Shown here: positions 36,182 through 44,454 of the stretch, in pieces
Numbering within the stretch: the stretch's first letter is position 1
Layout: every line of letters starts with the position of its first letter
Assembly (NCBI GenBank): GCA_022321325.1
Contig: JAKOEO010000018.1
Coordinates: 1-50,866 of the forward strand
Source: Candidatus Magnetominusculus sp. LBB02
GTDB taxonomy: Bacteria; Nitrospirota; Thermodesulfovibrionia; Thermodesulfovibrionales; Magnetobacteriaceae
Direction of reading: 5' to 3'
Length of the DNA stretch: 50,866 bases
The notes under the pieces: model-generated
The model's input: the letters and a program-made list of their open reading frames with translations, nothing else
What the model was told of the DNA's origin: nothing
The model's database searches: none
Position numbers and translations under genes: made by a program

Positions 36182-37570
36182 TTATAGCAAATGGAGAAAT
36201 AAGTGCGCAAACCACTCCCTGAGCCTTGGAAGTAAGGGTCTTTCGTCCCAGTCTTCCAGCTTAATCTCGTCGGACTGTGCAAGATCCCTGTCAAACATCT
36301 CCTCCATCTCGCCGGCAAACTCCTGACTCAGTATTACAGCATTGACCTCGTCATCGCTTAACAAGCTCCAGTAGTCCATGTTGGTAGAGCCGACTGTTGA
36401 CCAGACGCCGTCAACCACCATAGTTTTTGCATGCAACAAGGCGTTGCGGCGTTCAAATATCTTCACCCCCGATTTCAACAGCTCAGAATAATTATACCGC
36501 GCTGCTAATGAGGCTGTCGGAGAATCGCTGATTGTGGGAAGGACAATTTTTACGTCAACGCCGCGCTTTGCAGCTTGGGTTAAGGCATCAAGTATTTGGT
36601 TGTCGGGGACAAAATAGGCATTTGTCAAATGGACAGAATGCTCAGCAAAAGTGATGGCGGACACATAGACAATAAAAGTGATCCTGTTGTTTTGCCCGGG
36701 CGTGCTGCCGACTATACGCACAAGGGCATTGCCCTGTTGTGTAGGCTCAGGGAAATAGTTCCGTTGTGAGAGTTCCGGGCCCTCCTGCCCATGCCATGTT
36801 TCAATAAAGAGTTTTTGTAACTCAGCCACCGCAGGGCCTTCGATTTGAACGTCTGTGTCACGCCAGGGCATTGCTTCTCCTTCTACTGCCTTCCTGGCGG
36901 AGAGAGTGCTCGAGTATAACGAGCTGATGTTGATACCCCCGACAAAAGCGATTTTGCCGTCAATGATTAAAATCTTTCGGTGGTCAGGGTGTATGAGCCA
37001 GTGCTTGTGTGCCTTGAACGGATTTATCGGATTGAATTCGACCACCTGAATGCCCCCGTCACGCAAACGCTTGAAAAACTCAGGGGATGTATTTGAACTG
37101 CCGAGGCTGTCGTAGATGAGATTTACCTGAACGCCCTCAGCCTGTTTTTGCAGCAATATATCGGCAAATTTACGGCCTGTCTCATCATCTTCAATGATAA
37201 ATGTCTCAAAATTAATATGATCTTTGGCATTGCGTATTGCTTCAAACATTGCAGCATAGGTAGGCAGGCCGTCAATGAGCAGAGTGACTTTGTTGCCCTT
37301 GGTCAGTGGACTTTCGGTTATTAACTCCACCACGGCAGTTTGACGTTTCAACATGTCCGTAGGATCTACCGAGTTTTCCAGCCGTTGTATGATAGCTTTG
37401 CTTTTGTCGGCAGATAACAGCCCTTCGGACGACATGATTTGATAAGAGTTCTGCCCAACCAGAGACTCCTTGATAATTTCAGCGACGTCCGGCAATGAAG
37501 CACATCCATTGCTAAGGCTTAAAATGAACGCCAGCAGAAAAAACGAACAGAAACGCCTGATGACCACCAT
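36182..37570 (-). CDS. Phospholipase D / cardiolipin synthase-family lipoprotein
   Basis: 462 aa. A lipoprotein signal ends at SNGC. Two complete HKD motifs are present: HRKILIID followed by VGGIN, and HAKTMVVD followed by VGSTNMD. Two such motifs in one chain are the hallmark of PLD-type phosphatidyltransferases; the overall look is close to ClsC/YmdC-like cardiolipin synthases, which are lipid-attached. The start ATG at 37570 has no strong Shine-Dalgarno sequence. The 3' neighbour is the HD-GYP gene after a 155-base gap. Confidence 0.83.
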   Translation of the reverse strand: MVVIRRFCSFFLLAFILSLSNGCASLPDVAEIIKESLVGQNSYQIMSSEGLLSADKSKAIIQRLENSVDPTDMLKRQTAVVELITESPLTKGNKVTLLIDGLPTYAAMFEAIRNAKDHINFETFIIEDDETGRKFADILLQKQAEGVQVNLIYDSLGSSNTSPEFFKRLRDGGIQVVEFNPINPFKAHKHWLIHPDHRKILIIDGKIAFVGGINISSLYSSTLSARKAVEGEAMPWRDTDVQIEGPAVAELQKLFIETWHGQEGPELSQRNYFPEPTQQGNALVRIVGSTPGQNNRITFIVYVSAITFAEHSVHLTNAYFVPDNQILDALTQAAKRGVDVKIVLPTISDSPTASLAARYNYSELLKSGVKIFERRNALLHAKTMVVDGVWSTVGSTNMDYWSLLSDDEVNAVILSQEFAGEMEEMFDRDLAQSDEIKLEDWDERPLLPRLREWFAHLFLHLL

Positions 37571-37613
37571 CTGTTATTGTATAAGAAAAGACACTAAAAG
37601 TCAATCCTGTCCC

Positions 37614-37842
37614 CAGGGCAAACGCACTATATGCGTATTGTTGTCATATCACAGTCAGACTAATGCAAAACATAGCATTCAAATGCAATAAATCCGTCAT
37701 TCCGGCTTGTCCGGAATCTGTTTCTGCATATCCTAAAGCCAAATAAGATTCCGGACAAGCCGGAATGACGACGTCTCAGGCAGGGTGGAGACACTTTTTT
37801 GTCGCGGAGTAAGAGCAAATCTATCATAGTGCGTTTGCCCTG
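37614..37842. mobile_element. 229-bp MITE with terminal repeats and target duplication
   Basis: Perfect 17-bp terminal inverted repeats: CAGGGCAAACGCACTAT at 37614-37630 and its complement at 37826-37842. Directly outside, ATCCTGTCCC is present on both sides (37604-37613 and 37843-37852), a perfect 10-bp target duplication. No ORF of note lies inside, so it is non-autonomous. Ends starting CAGGG with 8-10-bp duplications fit the ISAs1 family as I remember it. Inside lies a second, larger palindrome. Confidence 0.8.
37694..37770. repeat. 25-bp perfect palindrome inside the MITE
   Basis: Arms at 37694-37718 and 37746-37770 are perfectly complementary (each begins or ends with CGTCATTCCGG) around a 27-base loop. 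Such CGTCATTCCGG-type palindromes are widespread extragenic repeats in several phyla. It would fold into a long hairpin. Confidence 0.8.
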
Positions 37843-37961
37843 ATCCTGTCCCACGACATAAAGTTGAACTGTCTCTTAGGGGTGACTCCTTTACCAGCAT
37901 TATCGCGGACCTACTTTAACGAGTGTGTAAACCTCTGAAAGATAGAATAAGGGCTGAAATG

Positions 37962-38005
37962 AAGGTGGTAGAGGCGCCCCCTGTTGTAGCGGGGGGCGCC
38001 ACCTT
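37962..38005 (-). terminator. Hairpin after the ice-binding-like gene
   Basis: GGCGCCCCC (37973-37981) and GGGGGCGCC (37992-38000) form a nine-base GC stem, extended by AAGGT/ACCTT outside an internal loop. Read on the minus strand it lies nine bases after the stop of the ice-binding-like gene and is followed by only a weakly T-rich tract. Confidence 0.55.
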
Positions 38006-38013
38006 TGCCAGTG

Positions 38014-41000
38014 TTATTTTGTGCCTACGATTTTCCAATTAGGATCGGAAATCTGTGGCAGTTGTTTGATGTTCTTTACTGCTGTACCATTCATAAACCA
38101 TATCACGTTGTAACCGTATATCTTGTGCCTCCAGACTATGCTTGGATTGCCGCTTCCATCGAAATCGGCGATGCCGCCAATTTCCCAATTGAGGTCTGCA
38201 ACAGTAGGCAGCATTCCAATAGTTGTTACCGTTGCCCCGTTCATAAACCAGTAGGCGTTGTATCCATATAGCTGATGCCTCCAGATTATGGTTGTTGTAT
38301 TGTCGCCCTTGAAATCTCCCATGCCGGCGATTATCCAGTTTGTGTCTGTGAGCGTTGGCAATACCGTTTCACTATTGATAGTGGTGCCGCTCATGTGCCA
38401 CATTACGTTTGCGCCAGAATCACTATTTCTCCACACTATGTCAGTGTATCCAGTGCCGCTGAAATTCCCCGTACCGACAATCTTCCAGCTATTGTCAGTT
38501 ATGGTGGGCAGAGTCTCTAACGATGTGTACACTCCTGAGGTCATATGCCATACGACATTGTACCCATAGGTTTTGTGTCTCCAGAGTATGTCGGTTTCAG
38601 CACCGCCTCCGAAATTCCCTACTCCAACCACTTCCCAATTGTTATCGGAAATGTTTGGTAAATTTGACGACAGCTTTATTGGAGCGAAATAACCGGATGT
38701 GTCCCAGATGACGTTGTCGCCTGTAGGGTAATTTCTCCAAACTATCTCTGCTCTGCCCTTTCCGAAGAAATCGCCTTTAAGGAGTGCATTAAAGGTTGCC
38801 GTTATAGTTAAGTCGGAACTTGAACTCACCGCACATGTCCCTGTCCCTGAACAGCTGCCGCCAGACCAGCCCGCGAAGGTTGAACCAGAGGTCGCCGTTG
38901 CGGTCAGTGTAGTTGAGATAGGCGGAGTGTATTGGGCCGAGCAATTGTCGCCACAGTTTATTAAACTATCTGAGCTTGTTACTTTGCCGCCGCCCTTCCC
39001 AGCCTTCGATATTGCTAAAACAACATTACCAGTGCTGGTATATGTATTCATGATGGTGCAGGTGATGGTCTTGCCCACATCTGCCGATGTGATTGCCAGC
39101 ATATTACCGGACAATGTGCCGCCGCCGCTGCAAGTGTAGCTAGCCGTGTATCCAGTTGGCCCGGTCTCCGTCAGCGTGTAGACACCCACAGGTGCAATAG
39201 CATTCGCCACCGGCGTCGTTCCTGTGATTGTCGTTGGTCCGGTCGCCCCGTCGCCGGTTGCCGTCAGCATAAACTGCCCCGCTTTGGCCGTACCGCCGCC
39301 AGTGTTGACAACCGTTTTTCGCAGGCCCAGATTGACCAAGGTGCCATTAGTATATGTATTGGTGATAGTGCAGGTGATGGTCTTGCCAGCGTCCGCCGAT
39401 GTGATTGCCAATTTATTGCCGGACAATGTGCCGCCGCCGCTGCAACTGTAGCTAGGCGTGTAGCCGGTCGGCCCTGTTTCTGTCAGCGTATAGACACCAA
39501 GCGGTGCAATAGCATTCGCCACCGGCGATATACCAGAGATCACCGTTGGTCCGGTCGTTGAGTCGCCGGTTGCCGTCAGCATAAACTGCCCCGCTGTGGC
39601 CGTACCGCCGCCAGTGTTGACAACCGTTTTTTGCAGGCCCAGATTGACCGAGCTGCTATTAGTGTATGTATTGGTGATCGTGCAGATGATGGTGTTGCCA
39701 GCGTCCGCCGATGTGATTGCCAATTTATTGCCGGACAATGTGCCGCCGCCGCTGCAACTATAACTGGCCGTGTATCCAGATGGCCCGGTCTCAGTAAGCG
39801 TGTAGACGCCAAGCGGTGCAATAGCATTCGCCACTGGCGTCGTACCAGAAATCACCGTTGGTCCGGTCGTTGAGTCGCCGGTTGCCGTCAGCGTAAACTG
39901 CCCCGCTGTGGCTGTACCGCCGCCAGTGTTGACAACCGTTTTTCGCAGGCCCAGATTGACCGAGCTGTTATTAGTGTATGTATTGGTGATGGTGCAGGTG
40001 ATGGTGTTGCCAGCGTCCGCCGTTGTGGTGGTCAAAATATTACCAACTAACGTACCGCCGCCGCTGCAACTGTAACTAGCCGTGTATCCAGTTGGCCCGG
40101 TCTCAGTAAGCGTGTAGACGCCCACCGGTGCGTTAGTAGCTGCCACTGGCGTTGTACCTGTAATCAATGTTGGTCCAGTTGCTGAATTACCGGTTGCCGT
40201 CAGCATGAATTGTGCCGCTGTGGCCGTACCGCCGCCAGTGTTGACAACCGACTTCACAAGGCCAAGACTGGACGAGTTGCCAGTATATGTGTTGGCGATT
40301 GTACAGGTGATGGTCTTGCCGGCATCCGCAGACGAAATCGTCAAATTATTACCAACCAACGTACCGCCGCCGCTGCAGCTGAACGCAGGCGTGTAACCAA
40401 CCTTTGTTGTGGTCTCAGTAAGCGCATAAACGCCAACCGGCGCTAAAGCAGCCGTCACCGGCGATGTGCCTGTGATCAATGTTGGTCCGGTCGTTGAGTC
40501 GCCGAGCGCCTTCAGCGTGAAGTCCCCCGTAACCGCCGAACCGCCGCTGACCGTTGTCAGCAGACCAAGGCTCGTTGTGGTTGAAGAGCAAGCGCCGGGG
40601 ACGGTAACAGTATCTGAATTTATCGTGATTGTACCGCCAGATGCCATTAATCTTCCGGTTACGAGTGAATTGGCTCCTATCGTGATACCGGCATCATCAA
40701 TAATGGTTCCCGAAAACGTAGAGTTTGCCGCAAGTGTCGTGGCAGCAGCGGGCGCCCAAAATACATTGTTAGCGCATGCGCCATTATCCAGAAAAACAGT
40801 AGAGTTGGCCGCTGTGCCAAGCGCAGCCGATCGGAAGACATAAACGCCGGCTCCATGCAGGTGAACTACTGAGCCTATATTTATTGCGCCTGTGGCGTAA
40901 TAACAGCCGGGAGGTATGACCCCGGGCGTACCGCCATCAATAGATACCGCACCCAGATCAACCCCAGCTCCGATAGCTGTACAGGTTTGACCATTCATTG

Positions 41001-41307
41001 TCGCCAGGGCAGAGGACTGATCCGCTATTTGCGATGCACCGCAAGGCACAAGTGTCGTGCCTGTAATTGTCGTAGGTACAGAAGCAGGCGGTGTAGTCCA
41101 ACAGGCGTTGCCGTTGATAATAGTGTACGGCGCGAGGTTGGAATTGGTAAACGTACTGGACACTATACCGTACGTGTCGTTTGACAAAAGGGATGGCGCG
41201 GTCGCGGCCATTGCGGCAGACATCCCGCCAATGAGTGCCACAAGTACCAGACTTGCCAAAAGACTCCATTTAAACATCCGTTTCAAGGACATTTTTGTGT
41301 GAAACAT
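38014..41307 (-). CDS. Surface protein with DUF3494 ice-binding domain and repeats
   Basis: 1097 aa from the ATG at 41307, which has AAGGAGG seven bases upstream; the longer in-frame start has none. A signal peptide (about 1-36) is followed by a DUF3494 ice-binding-like beta-solenoid (about 37-238), with PPGCYYATGAINIG, GAGVYVFRSAALGTAANS and NVFWAPAAATTLAANSTFSG segments. Five 104-residue SpaA/prealbumin-like repeats follow (about 239-759), then an InlB-B-repeat-like domain (about 765-840, TFAGWSGGSC). Five FG-GAP/VCBS-like units end the protein (about 845-1097, each with IVWRH-type strands). It is exported and probably surface-bound. DUF3494 also occurs in adhesins, so ice binding is not certain. 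Confidence 0.85.
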   Translation of the reverse strand: MFHTKMSLKRMFKWSLLASLVLVALIGGMSAAMAATAPSLLSNDTYGIVSSTFTNSNLAPYTIINGNACWTTPPASVPTTITGTTLVPCGASQIADQSSALATMNGQTCTAIGAGVDLGAVSIDGGTPGVIPPGCYYATGAINIGSVVHLHGAGVYVFRSAALGTAANSTVFLDNGACANNVFWAPAAATTLAANSTFSGTIIDDAGITIGANSLVTGRLMASGGTITINSDTVTVPGACSSTTTSLGLLTTVSGGSAVTGDFTLKALGDSTTGPTLITGTSPVTAALAPVGVYALTETTTKVGYTPAFSCSGGGTLVGNNLTISSADAGKTITCTIANTYTGNSSSLGLVKSVVNTGGGTATAAQFMLTATGNSATGPTLITGTTPVAATNAPVGVYTLTETGPTGYTASYSCSGGGTLVGNILTTTTADAGNTITCTITNTYTNNSSVNLGLRKTVVNTGGGTATAGQFTLTATGDSTTGPTVISGTTPVANAIAPLGVYTLTETGPSGYTASYSCSGGGTLSGNKLAITSADAGNTIICTITNTYTNSSSVNLGLQKTVVNTGGGTATAGQFMLTATGDSTTGPTVISGISPVANAIAPLGVYTLTETGPTGYTPSYSCSGGGTLSGNKLAITSADAGKTITCTITNTYTNGTLVNLGLRKTVVNTGGGTAKAGQFMLTATGDGATGPTTITGTTPVANAIAPVGVYTLTETGPTGYTASYTCSGGGTLSGNMLAITSADVGKTITCTIMNTYTSTGNVVLAISKAGKGGGKVTSSDSLINCGDNCSAQYTPPISTTLTATATSGSTFAGWSGGSCSGTGTCAVSSSSDLTITATFNALLKGDFFGKGRAEIVWRNYPTGDNVIWDTSGYFAPIKLSSNLPNISDNNWEVVGVGNFGGGAETDILWRHKTYGYNVVWHMTSGVYTSLETLPTITDNSWKIVGTGNFSGTGYTDIVWRNSDSGANVMWHMSGTTINSETVLPTLTDTNWIIAGMGDFKGDNTTTIIWRHQLYGYNAYWFMNGATVTTIGMLPTVADLNWEIGGIADFDGSGNPSIVWRHKIYGYNVIWFMNGTAVKNIKQLPQISDPNWKIVGTK
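39030..40590 (-). repeat. Five 312-bp repeats in the ice-binding-like gene
   Basis: Five in-frame units of exactly 104 codons. Each carries SVNLGL-type start, VVNTGGGTA, QFMLTATGDS, GPT-(V/L)-ISG, PVANAIAPLGVYTLTETG, YSCSGGGTL and TCTITNTYT. The three units nearest the C-terminus (39030-39960) are almost identical in DNA, so they are recent copies. Confidence 0.85.
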
Positions 41308-41948
41308 TGTAATTCCTCCTTGTATTTCGTTCGATTTGTTACACCCTTCCTTTACAAGACGGCCTCCTGCCGACCTTACTTTTTCTCCTCTTGTGTTTAG
41401 ATATTGTTTAAATACTTTGAAGTAAAATGACACCCCAAACACCCAACGGTACAAATTCAAGAAGAGGCGACTTACCATAAACAGCTCTACATCATGTCTT
41501 GGCTGTGGACAATATCACAACTAATGCGCTCCTTTGTATCTAATTATCACAGGAATAGATTTCATAGTCAATCGGTTAAACGCTAATTTATATACAGGTA
41601 TTCTAAGATATAACACGGAAATTACCTATCTTCACAATAAAATCGAGGCATAGCTGCCCCTATACATGGCAAGCTCCAGCCCTGTTGACTTTGGAAAGAT
41701 AAATAGTGTAACGTATATGTGTGCTTATCTTTCGGGTGAACATCAGATTAGTATGATACTGTAGTATATGTCGAGCTTATATTATGAGGCGGGCGTGACC
41801 GTTAGAGATAAATACGAGATAGCCGTTCGAGAAATAGGTGAAAAAAATACCGCGCCCTTGACCGACATAGTTCGGATATTGTTAATAAAGGCTCCGGCAC
41901 GACGGCAAAAATTACCATATCTACTCCGGCCAGGAAGGACAGATCATT
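41308..41948. other. Intergenic region without a confident gene
   Basis: 641 bases between the divergently transcribed ice-binding-like gene and the response regulator. The ribosome site of the former (AAGGAGG, minus strand) is at its left edge. An open frame at 41768-41956 lacks a ribosome site and recognisable features. I see no tRNA, riboswitch or strong promoter. TATGAT near 41752 is the only -10-like box on the plus strand. Confidence 0.5.
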
Positions 41949-42590
41949 ATGATTAAGATTTTTCTGGTTGACGATCATCCTGTTGTAAGGGCTGGAATTA
42001 TTAAAATCCTCTCAAGCGAGCCTGAAATGTCCGTAATCGCAGAGGCGCAAAATGCATGGCAAGCCCTAAAACAATTAGATGACATAGCCCCTGACATCGT
42101 TATTTTAGACATTACGCTGCCTGACCAGAGCGGGCTTAGCGTGCTGGAGAAAATAAGGCAGAAATATCCTAAACTACCGGTTCTTATGCTGAGTATGCAT
42201 CCTGAGGAACAGTATGCCATGATGTCGTTAAAGCTCGGCGCTTCAGGATATTTAACAAAGAAAACCATGCCGGAAGAACTTATAATTGCAATAAGAAAAA
42301 TTATGGACAGAGGAAAGTATATAACTGAAAGTATGGCAGACATGCTTGCAGAGGGAGTAAATGTTTATTCTGAAAACCTGCCGCATGAATCGTTAGCTTT
42401 CAGGGAGTTTCAGGTAATGGTTATGATGGCGTCCGGGGCAGCTCCAAAAGAAATCGCAGGGAAACTCAATGTAAGCGTAAAAACGGTTAATACATACCGG
42501 GCTAAAATACTGTTAAAGATGAATTTGCAAAATAACGCCGATATTACACGATATGCCCTTAAACATAATCTCATCAGCCAGGACGAGTAG
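41949..42590 (+). CDS. NarL/FixJ-type response regulator
   Basis: 213 aa. The receiver domain (1-120) has D9-D10 in FLVDDHP, phospho-acceptor D54 in IVILDITLP, Ser in MLSMHP and Lys in LTKKTMP. The LuxR/GerE HTH follows (about 145-205), with EFQVMVMMASGAAPKEIAGKL and SVKTVNTYRAKILLKM. AGGAAGG lies about nine bases before the ATG. No histidine kinase is adjacent. It reads away from the ice-binding-like gene and towards the envelope/stress region. Confidence 0.92.
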   Translation: MIKIFLVDDHPVVRAGIIKILSSEPEMSVIAEAQNAWQALKQLDDIAPDIVILDITLPDQSGLSVLEKIRQKYPKLPVLMLSMHPEEQYAMMSLKLGASGYLTKKTMPEELIIAIRKIMDRGKYITESMADMLAEGVNVYSENLPHESLAFREFQVMVMMASGAAPKEIAGKLNVSVKTVNTYRAKILLKMNLQNNADITRYALKHNLISQDE

Positions 42591-42804
42591 CGGCTGTCCT
42601 CCATAGGGTTGCGGGTAACATAGGTAATTTCCTTATCAAAGCCTAAATCATCCTATATAGAAATCTTCCTTCTACCGATTGTTTTCAAATTTAATTCATG
42701 TGATAATAAATTAACCACGATGTACATCTCTGGTATCGGCGTTGTGGCCAGTGTCTCAGGCGGAGTTAATAATAAATACTATCAACGCATGACTGCGGCG
42801 CAGT

Positions 42805-43056
42805 GTGCTTCCTCATGATTGTGAATTATGCGCAAATGCCGTATTAGGGGACAGAGATATGATATGTGCTTATTATGAGAAACATATGTGCCGTAAGGTT
42901 ATTATTTGTGAATACTTACCGGGTTTCTTTCATGTAAATGAATACTGTGCGTCAGATATGGGTAATTTCATAAAGTGTCCCTTCTACATATTCGGGCACA
43001 CATTATCAGGATTTCCGCGTGCAGCCGGACTTGCAACCGATGGAAGCGGGCTGTGA
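42805..43056 (+). CDS. Small Cys-rich protein, unrecognised
   Basis: 83 aa from a GTG. Seven to eight cysteines are spread through the first 60 residues (CELC, MIC, HMC, IIC, EYC, IKC), with no signal peptide. That density suggests a metal-binding or Fe-S/zinc-ribbon fold. No family is recognised. No Shine-Dalgarno site is obvious, so the start is uncertain. Its TGA overlaps a GTG for the next small gene, a coupling that supports both being real. Confidence 0.5.
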   Translation: MLPHDCELCANAVLGDRDMICAYYEKHMCRKVIICEYLPGFFHVNEYCASDMGNFIKCPFYIFGHTLSGFPRAAGLATDGSGL

Positions 43057-43247
43057 AAACTATGGTAAAGATATTGTCATATTACCTGCCTCTTGAAAAG
43101 ATGCAATATTTATCGGTTAGAGAGGCTGAGACCGAAATCATTGGACTATTGATGTCTATGCCGAAAGAAATAACTGATTCATCAATGAGCGCAATATCTT
43201 ATGAAGATCTCAAGTCTAAGATGGAGTTTGAAGAATATCGGGATTAA
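43053..43247 (+). CDS. Small helical protein coupled to the Cys-rich gene
   Basis: 64 aa from the GTG at 43053 (VKTMVKILSYYLPLEKM ...), or 61 from the ATG at 43062. The GTG overlaps the previous stop codon (GTGA), with GGAAG upstream. The sequence is amphipathic and acidic at the C-terminus, with no cysteines or signal peptide. Not recognised. It may be a partner of the Cys-rich protein. Confidence 0.5.
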   Translation: MKTMVKILSYYLPLEKMQYLSVREAETEIIGLLMSMPKEITDSSMSAISYEDLKSKMEFEEYRD

Positions 43248-43324
43248 GAAGCCCTGGGAGGTCAGGATGAATGATTGATTTGCAACGACATACGTGACGT
43301 AACATGAACAAGAACGACCTTGAG

Positions 43325-43346
43325 TTTAATTGCCTGGGCAATTAAA
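43325..43346. promoter_or_regulatory. 22-bp perfect palindrome before the OmpA gene
   Basis: TTTAATTGCC-TG-GGCAATTAAA has perfect ten-base arms. It ends 32 bases before the OmpA-family start codon. A dimeric repressor or activator site is likely; a mRNA hairpin with a four-base loop is the alternative. Confidence 0.55.
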
Positions 43347-43378
43347 GTAAAATTCCAGAAAAAACTATGGAGGTAACA

Positions 43379-44128
43379 ATGAAACACATTACGTTTTTAA
43401 GAAGCATGGCATTTCTGCTGATAGCAGTCGGCGCGCTTACGTTTGTAGGTTGTGGAGGAACGGTATACGCTCCTAAACATACCATATGGTACTATCACAA
43501 GGAACTCCCTGAGGCCGACAGAGCAATAGAGGCTGCCAGAGCTGCCGGTAAGGATAAAGAATGCCCTGCCGAATTTGCCGCCGCGGCAAAGATGCGCGAC
43601 GATGCTTATGAAACCTACTGGGCATGTCACACGCAGGAAGGTATAGACATGGCTATGAAGGCCACTGCTATGGCCGGCGCGTTGTGTACGGGTAAACCAG
43701 TGGCAAAGCCGACACCACAGCCAGCGCCACGCGCTCCTGAGCCAGCTAAGCCGGAAGCTAACAAGTCAGTAATTGTTCTTACGGCGGTCAAGTTCGACTT
43801 CGACAAGTACAACATCAAGGATATGTATAAGCCTGAGCTAAACGCAGCTGCCGAGAGTATCCTCAAGCAATATCCCGATGCCATTGTTTTGATAGAGGGA
43901 CACACTGACAGCGTAGGTACCTTAGACTACAACCAGGCCTTATCCCTGAGAAGGGCTAATGCCACCAAAGACTACCTTGTCGGCAGAGGTATCAAGGCGT
44001 CAAATATCAGAGTTGAGGGTTACGGCGAGACACGTCCTATGGCCACCAACGAGACAGATGCCGGAAGGGCGCTAAACAGGGGAGCTGACGAAACCCACAA
44101 GGTTGAAATCAAGGTTATACATCAATAA
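43379..44128 (+). CDS. OmpA-family lipoprotein
   Basis: 249 aa from the ATG at 43379; GGAGG is seven bases upstream, and it overlaps the earlier in-frame ATG. A lipobox (FVGC) follows the signal sequence. An alpha-helical part (about 35-105) and a Pro/Ala-rich linker precede the OmpA peptidoglycan-binding domain (about 130-249), with VKFDFDKYNI, IEGHTDSVGTLDYNQALSLRRA and VEGYGETRP. An extra seven residues (GADETHK) split the usual NRRVEI end. It should tether the outer membrane to peptidoglycan, like Pal. A strong terminator follows. Confidence 0.9.
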   Translation: MKHITFLRSMAFLLIAVGALTFVGCGGTVYAPKHTIWYYHKELPEADRAIEAARAAGKDKECPAEFAAAAKMRDDAYETYWACHTQEGIDMAMKATAMAGALCTGKPVAKPTPQPAPRAPEPAKPEANKSVIVLTAVKFDFDKYNIKDMYKPELNAAAESILKQYPDAIVLIEGHTDSVGTLDYNQALSLRRANATKDYLVGRGIKASNIRVEGYGETRPMATNETDAGRALNRGADETHKVEIKVIHQ

Positions 44129-44151
44129 CAGATACCGGCAGTAATGACTAT

Positions 44152-44185
44152 AAAAAAGCCTGTCCCGCAAGGGACAGGCTTTTTT
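44152..44185. terminator. Bidirectional rho-independent terminator
   Basis: AAAAAA-GCCTGTCCC-GCAA-GGGACAGGC-TTTTTT: a nine-base perfect stem with a GCAA tetraloop. It ends the OmpA gene on the plus strand and the convergent Lmo0937-like gene on the minus strand. Confidence 0.95.
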
Positions 44186-44200
44186 ATTCTGCTTCATTAA

Positions 44201-44353
44201 CTAAATTATCACCCTCCTGCCGCTTATGATACGCAGCAGAACGACGATAACGGCAATGACGAGCAGGACATGCACAAACCCTCCGACTGTGTAAGAGGAG
44301 ACCATCCCCAACAGCCATAGTATAACCAGAACAGCTGCAATTGTGTATAACAT
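44201..44353 (-). CDS. Lmo0937-like small membrane protein
   Basis: 50 aa from the ATG at 44353, with AAGGAGG eight bases upstream; the longer frame is not supported. Two membrane helices with the LWLLG-x-x-(S/T)SYTxGGF turn match the Lmo0937 (DUF5670) family, small stress-associated membrane proteins of unknown function. A second copy lies at 46155. A palindromic site sits about 70 bases upstream. Confidence 0.8.
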   Translation of the reverse strand: MLYTIAAVLVILWLLGMVSSYTVGGFVHVLLVIAVIVVLLRIISGRRVII

Positions 44354-44424
44354 AGCTTGTTCCTCCTTATCTTCTATTGGTTTATCTGAACTGCTGCCAT
44401 GACGCGGCAATATCGCGGATGATT

Positions 44425-44454
44425 AAGGATGTATTACACCTGTATTACATCCTT
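44425..44454. promoter_or_regulatory. 30-bp near-perfect palindrome (two TGTATTACA boxes)
   Basis: AAGGATGTATTACA-CC-TGTATTACATCCTT is palindromic over 30 bases with one mismatched pair. It contains two TGTATTACA boxes 11 bases apart, one helical turn, each itself symmetric (TGTA-T-TACA). It lies 72 bases before the Lmo0937-like gene. A cooperative dimer-binding operator is the simplest reading. Confidence 0.55.

Noticed and set aside
36091-36207. 39-residue minus-strand ORF ending LRLCHTCDTALRIKQEYMDE
   Set aside because: It has a CxxC and looks protein-like, but starts with TTG inside the phospholipase-D gene and has no ribosome site. Kept out for lack of support.
41308-41560. Possible cyclic-di-GMP riboswitch before the ice-binding-like gene
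   Set aside because: Adhesin leaders often carry one, but the conserved core of the GEMM riboswitches is absent from the minus-strand leader.
41768-41956. 62-codon ORF before the response regulator
   Set aside because: No ribosome site, no recognisable feature, and it overlaps the well-supported response regulator start by eight bases.
42720-42818. 32-residue ORF (MYISGIGVVASVSGG ...)
   Set aside because: Composition is protein-like, but there is no Shine-Dalgarno sequence and it overlaps the Cys-rich gene.
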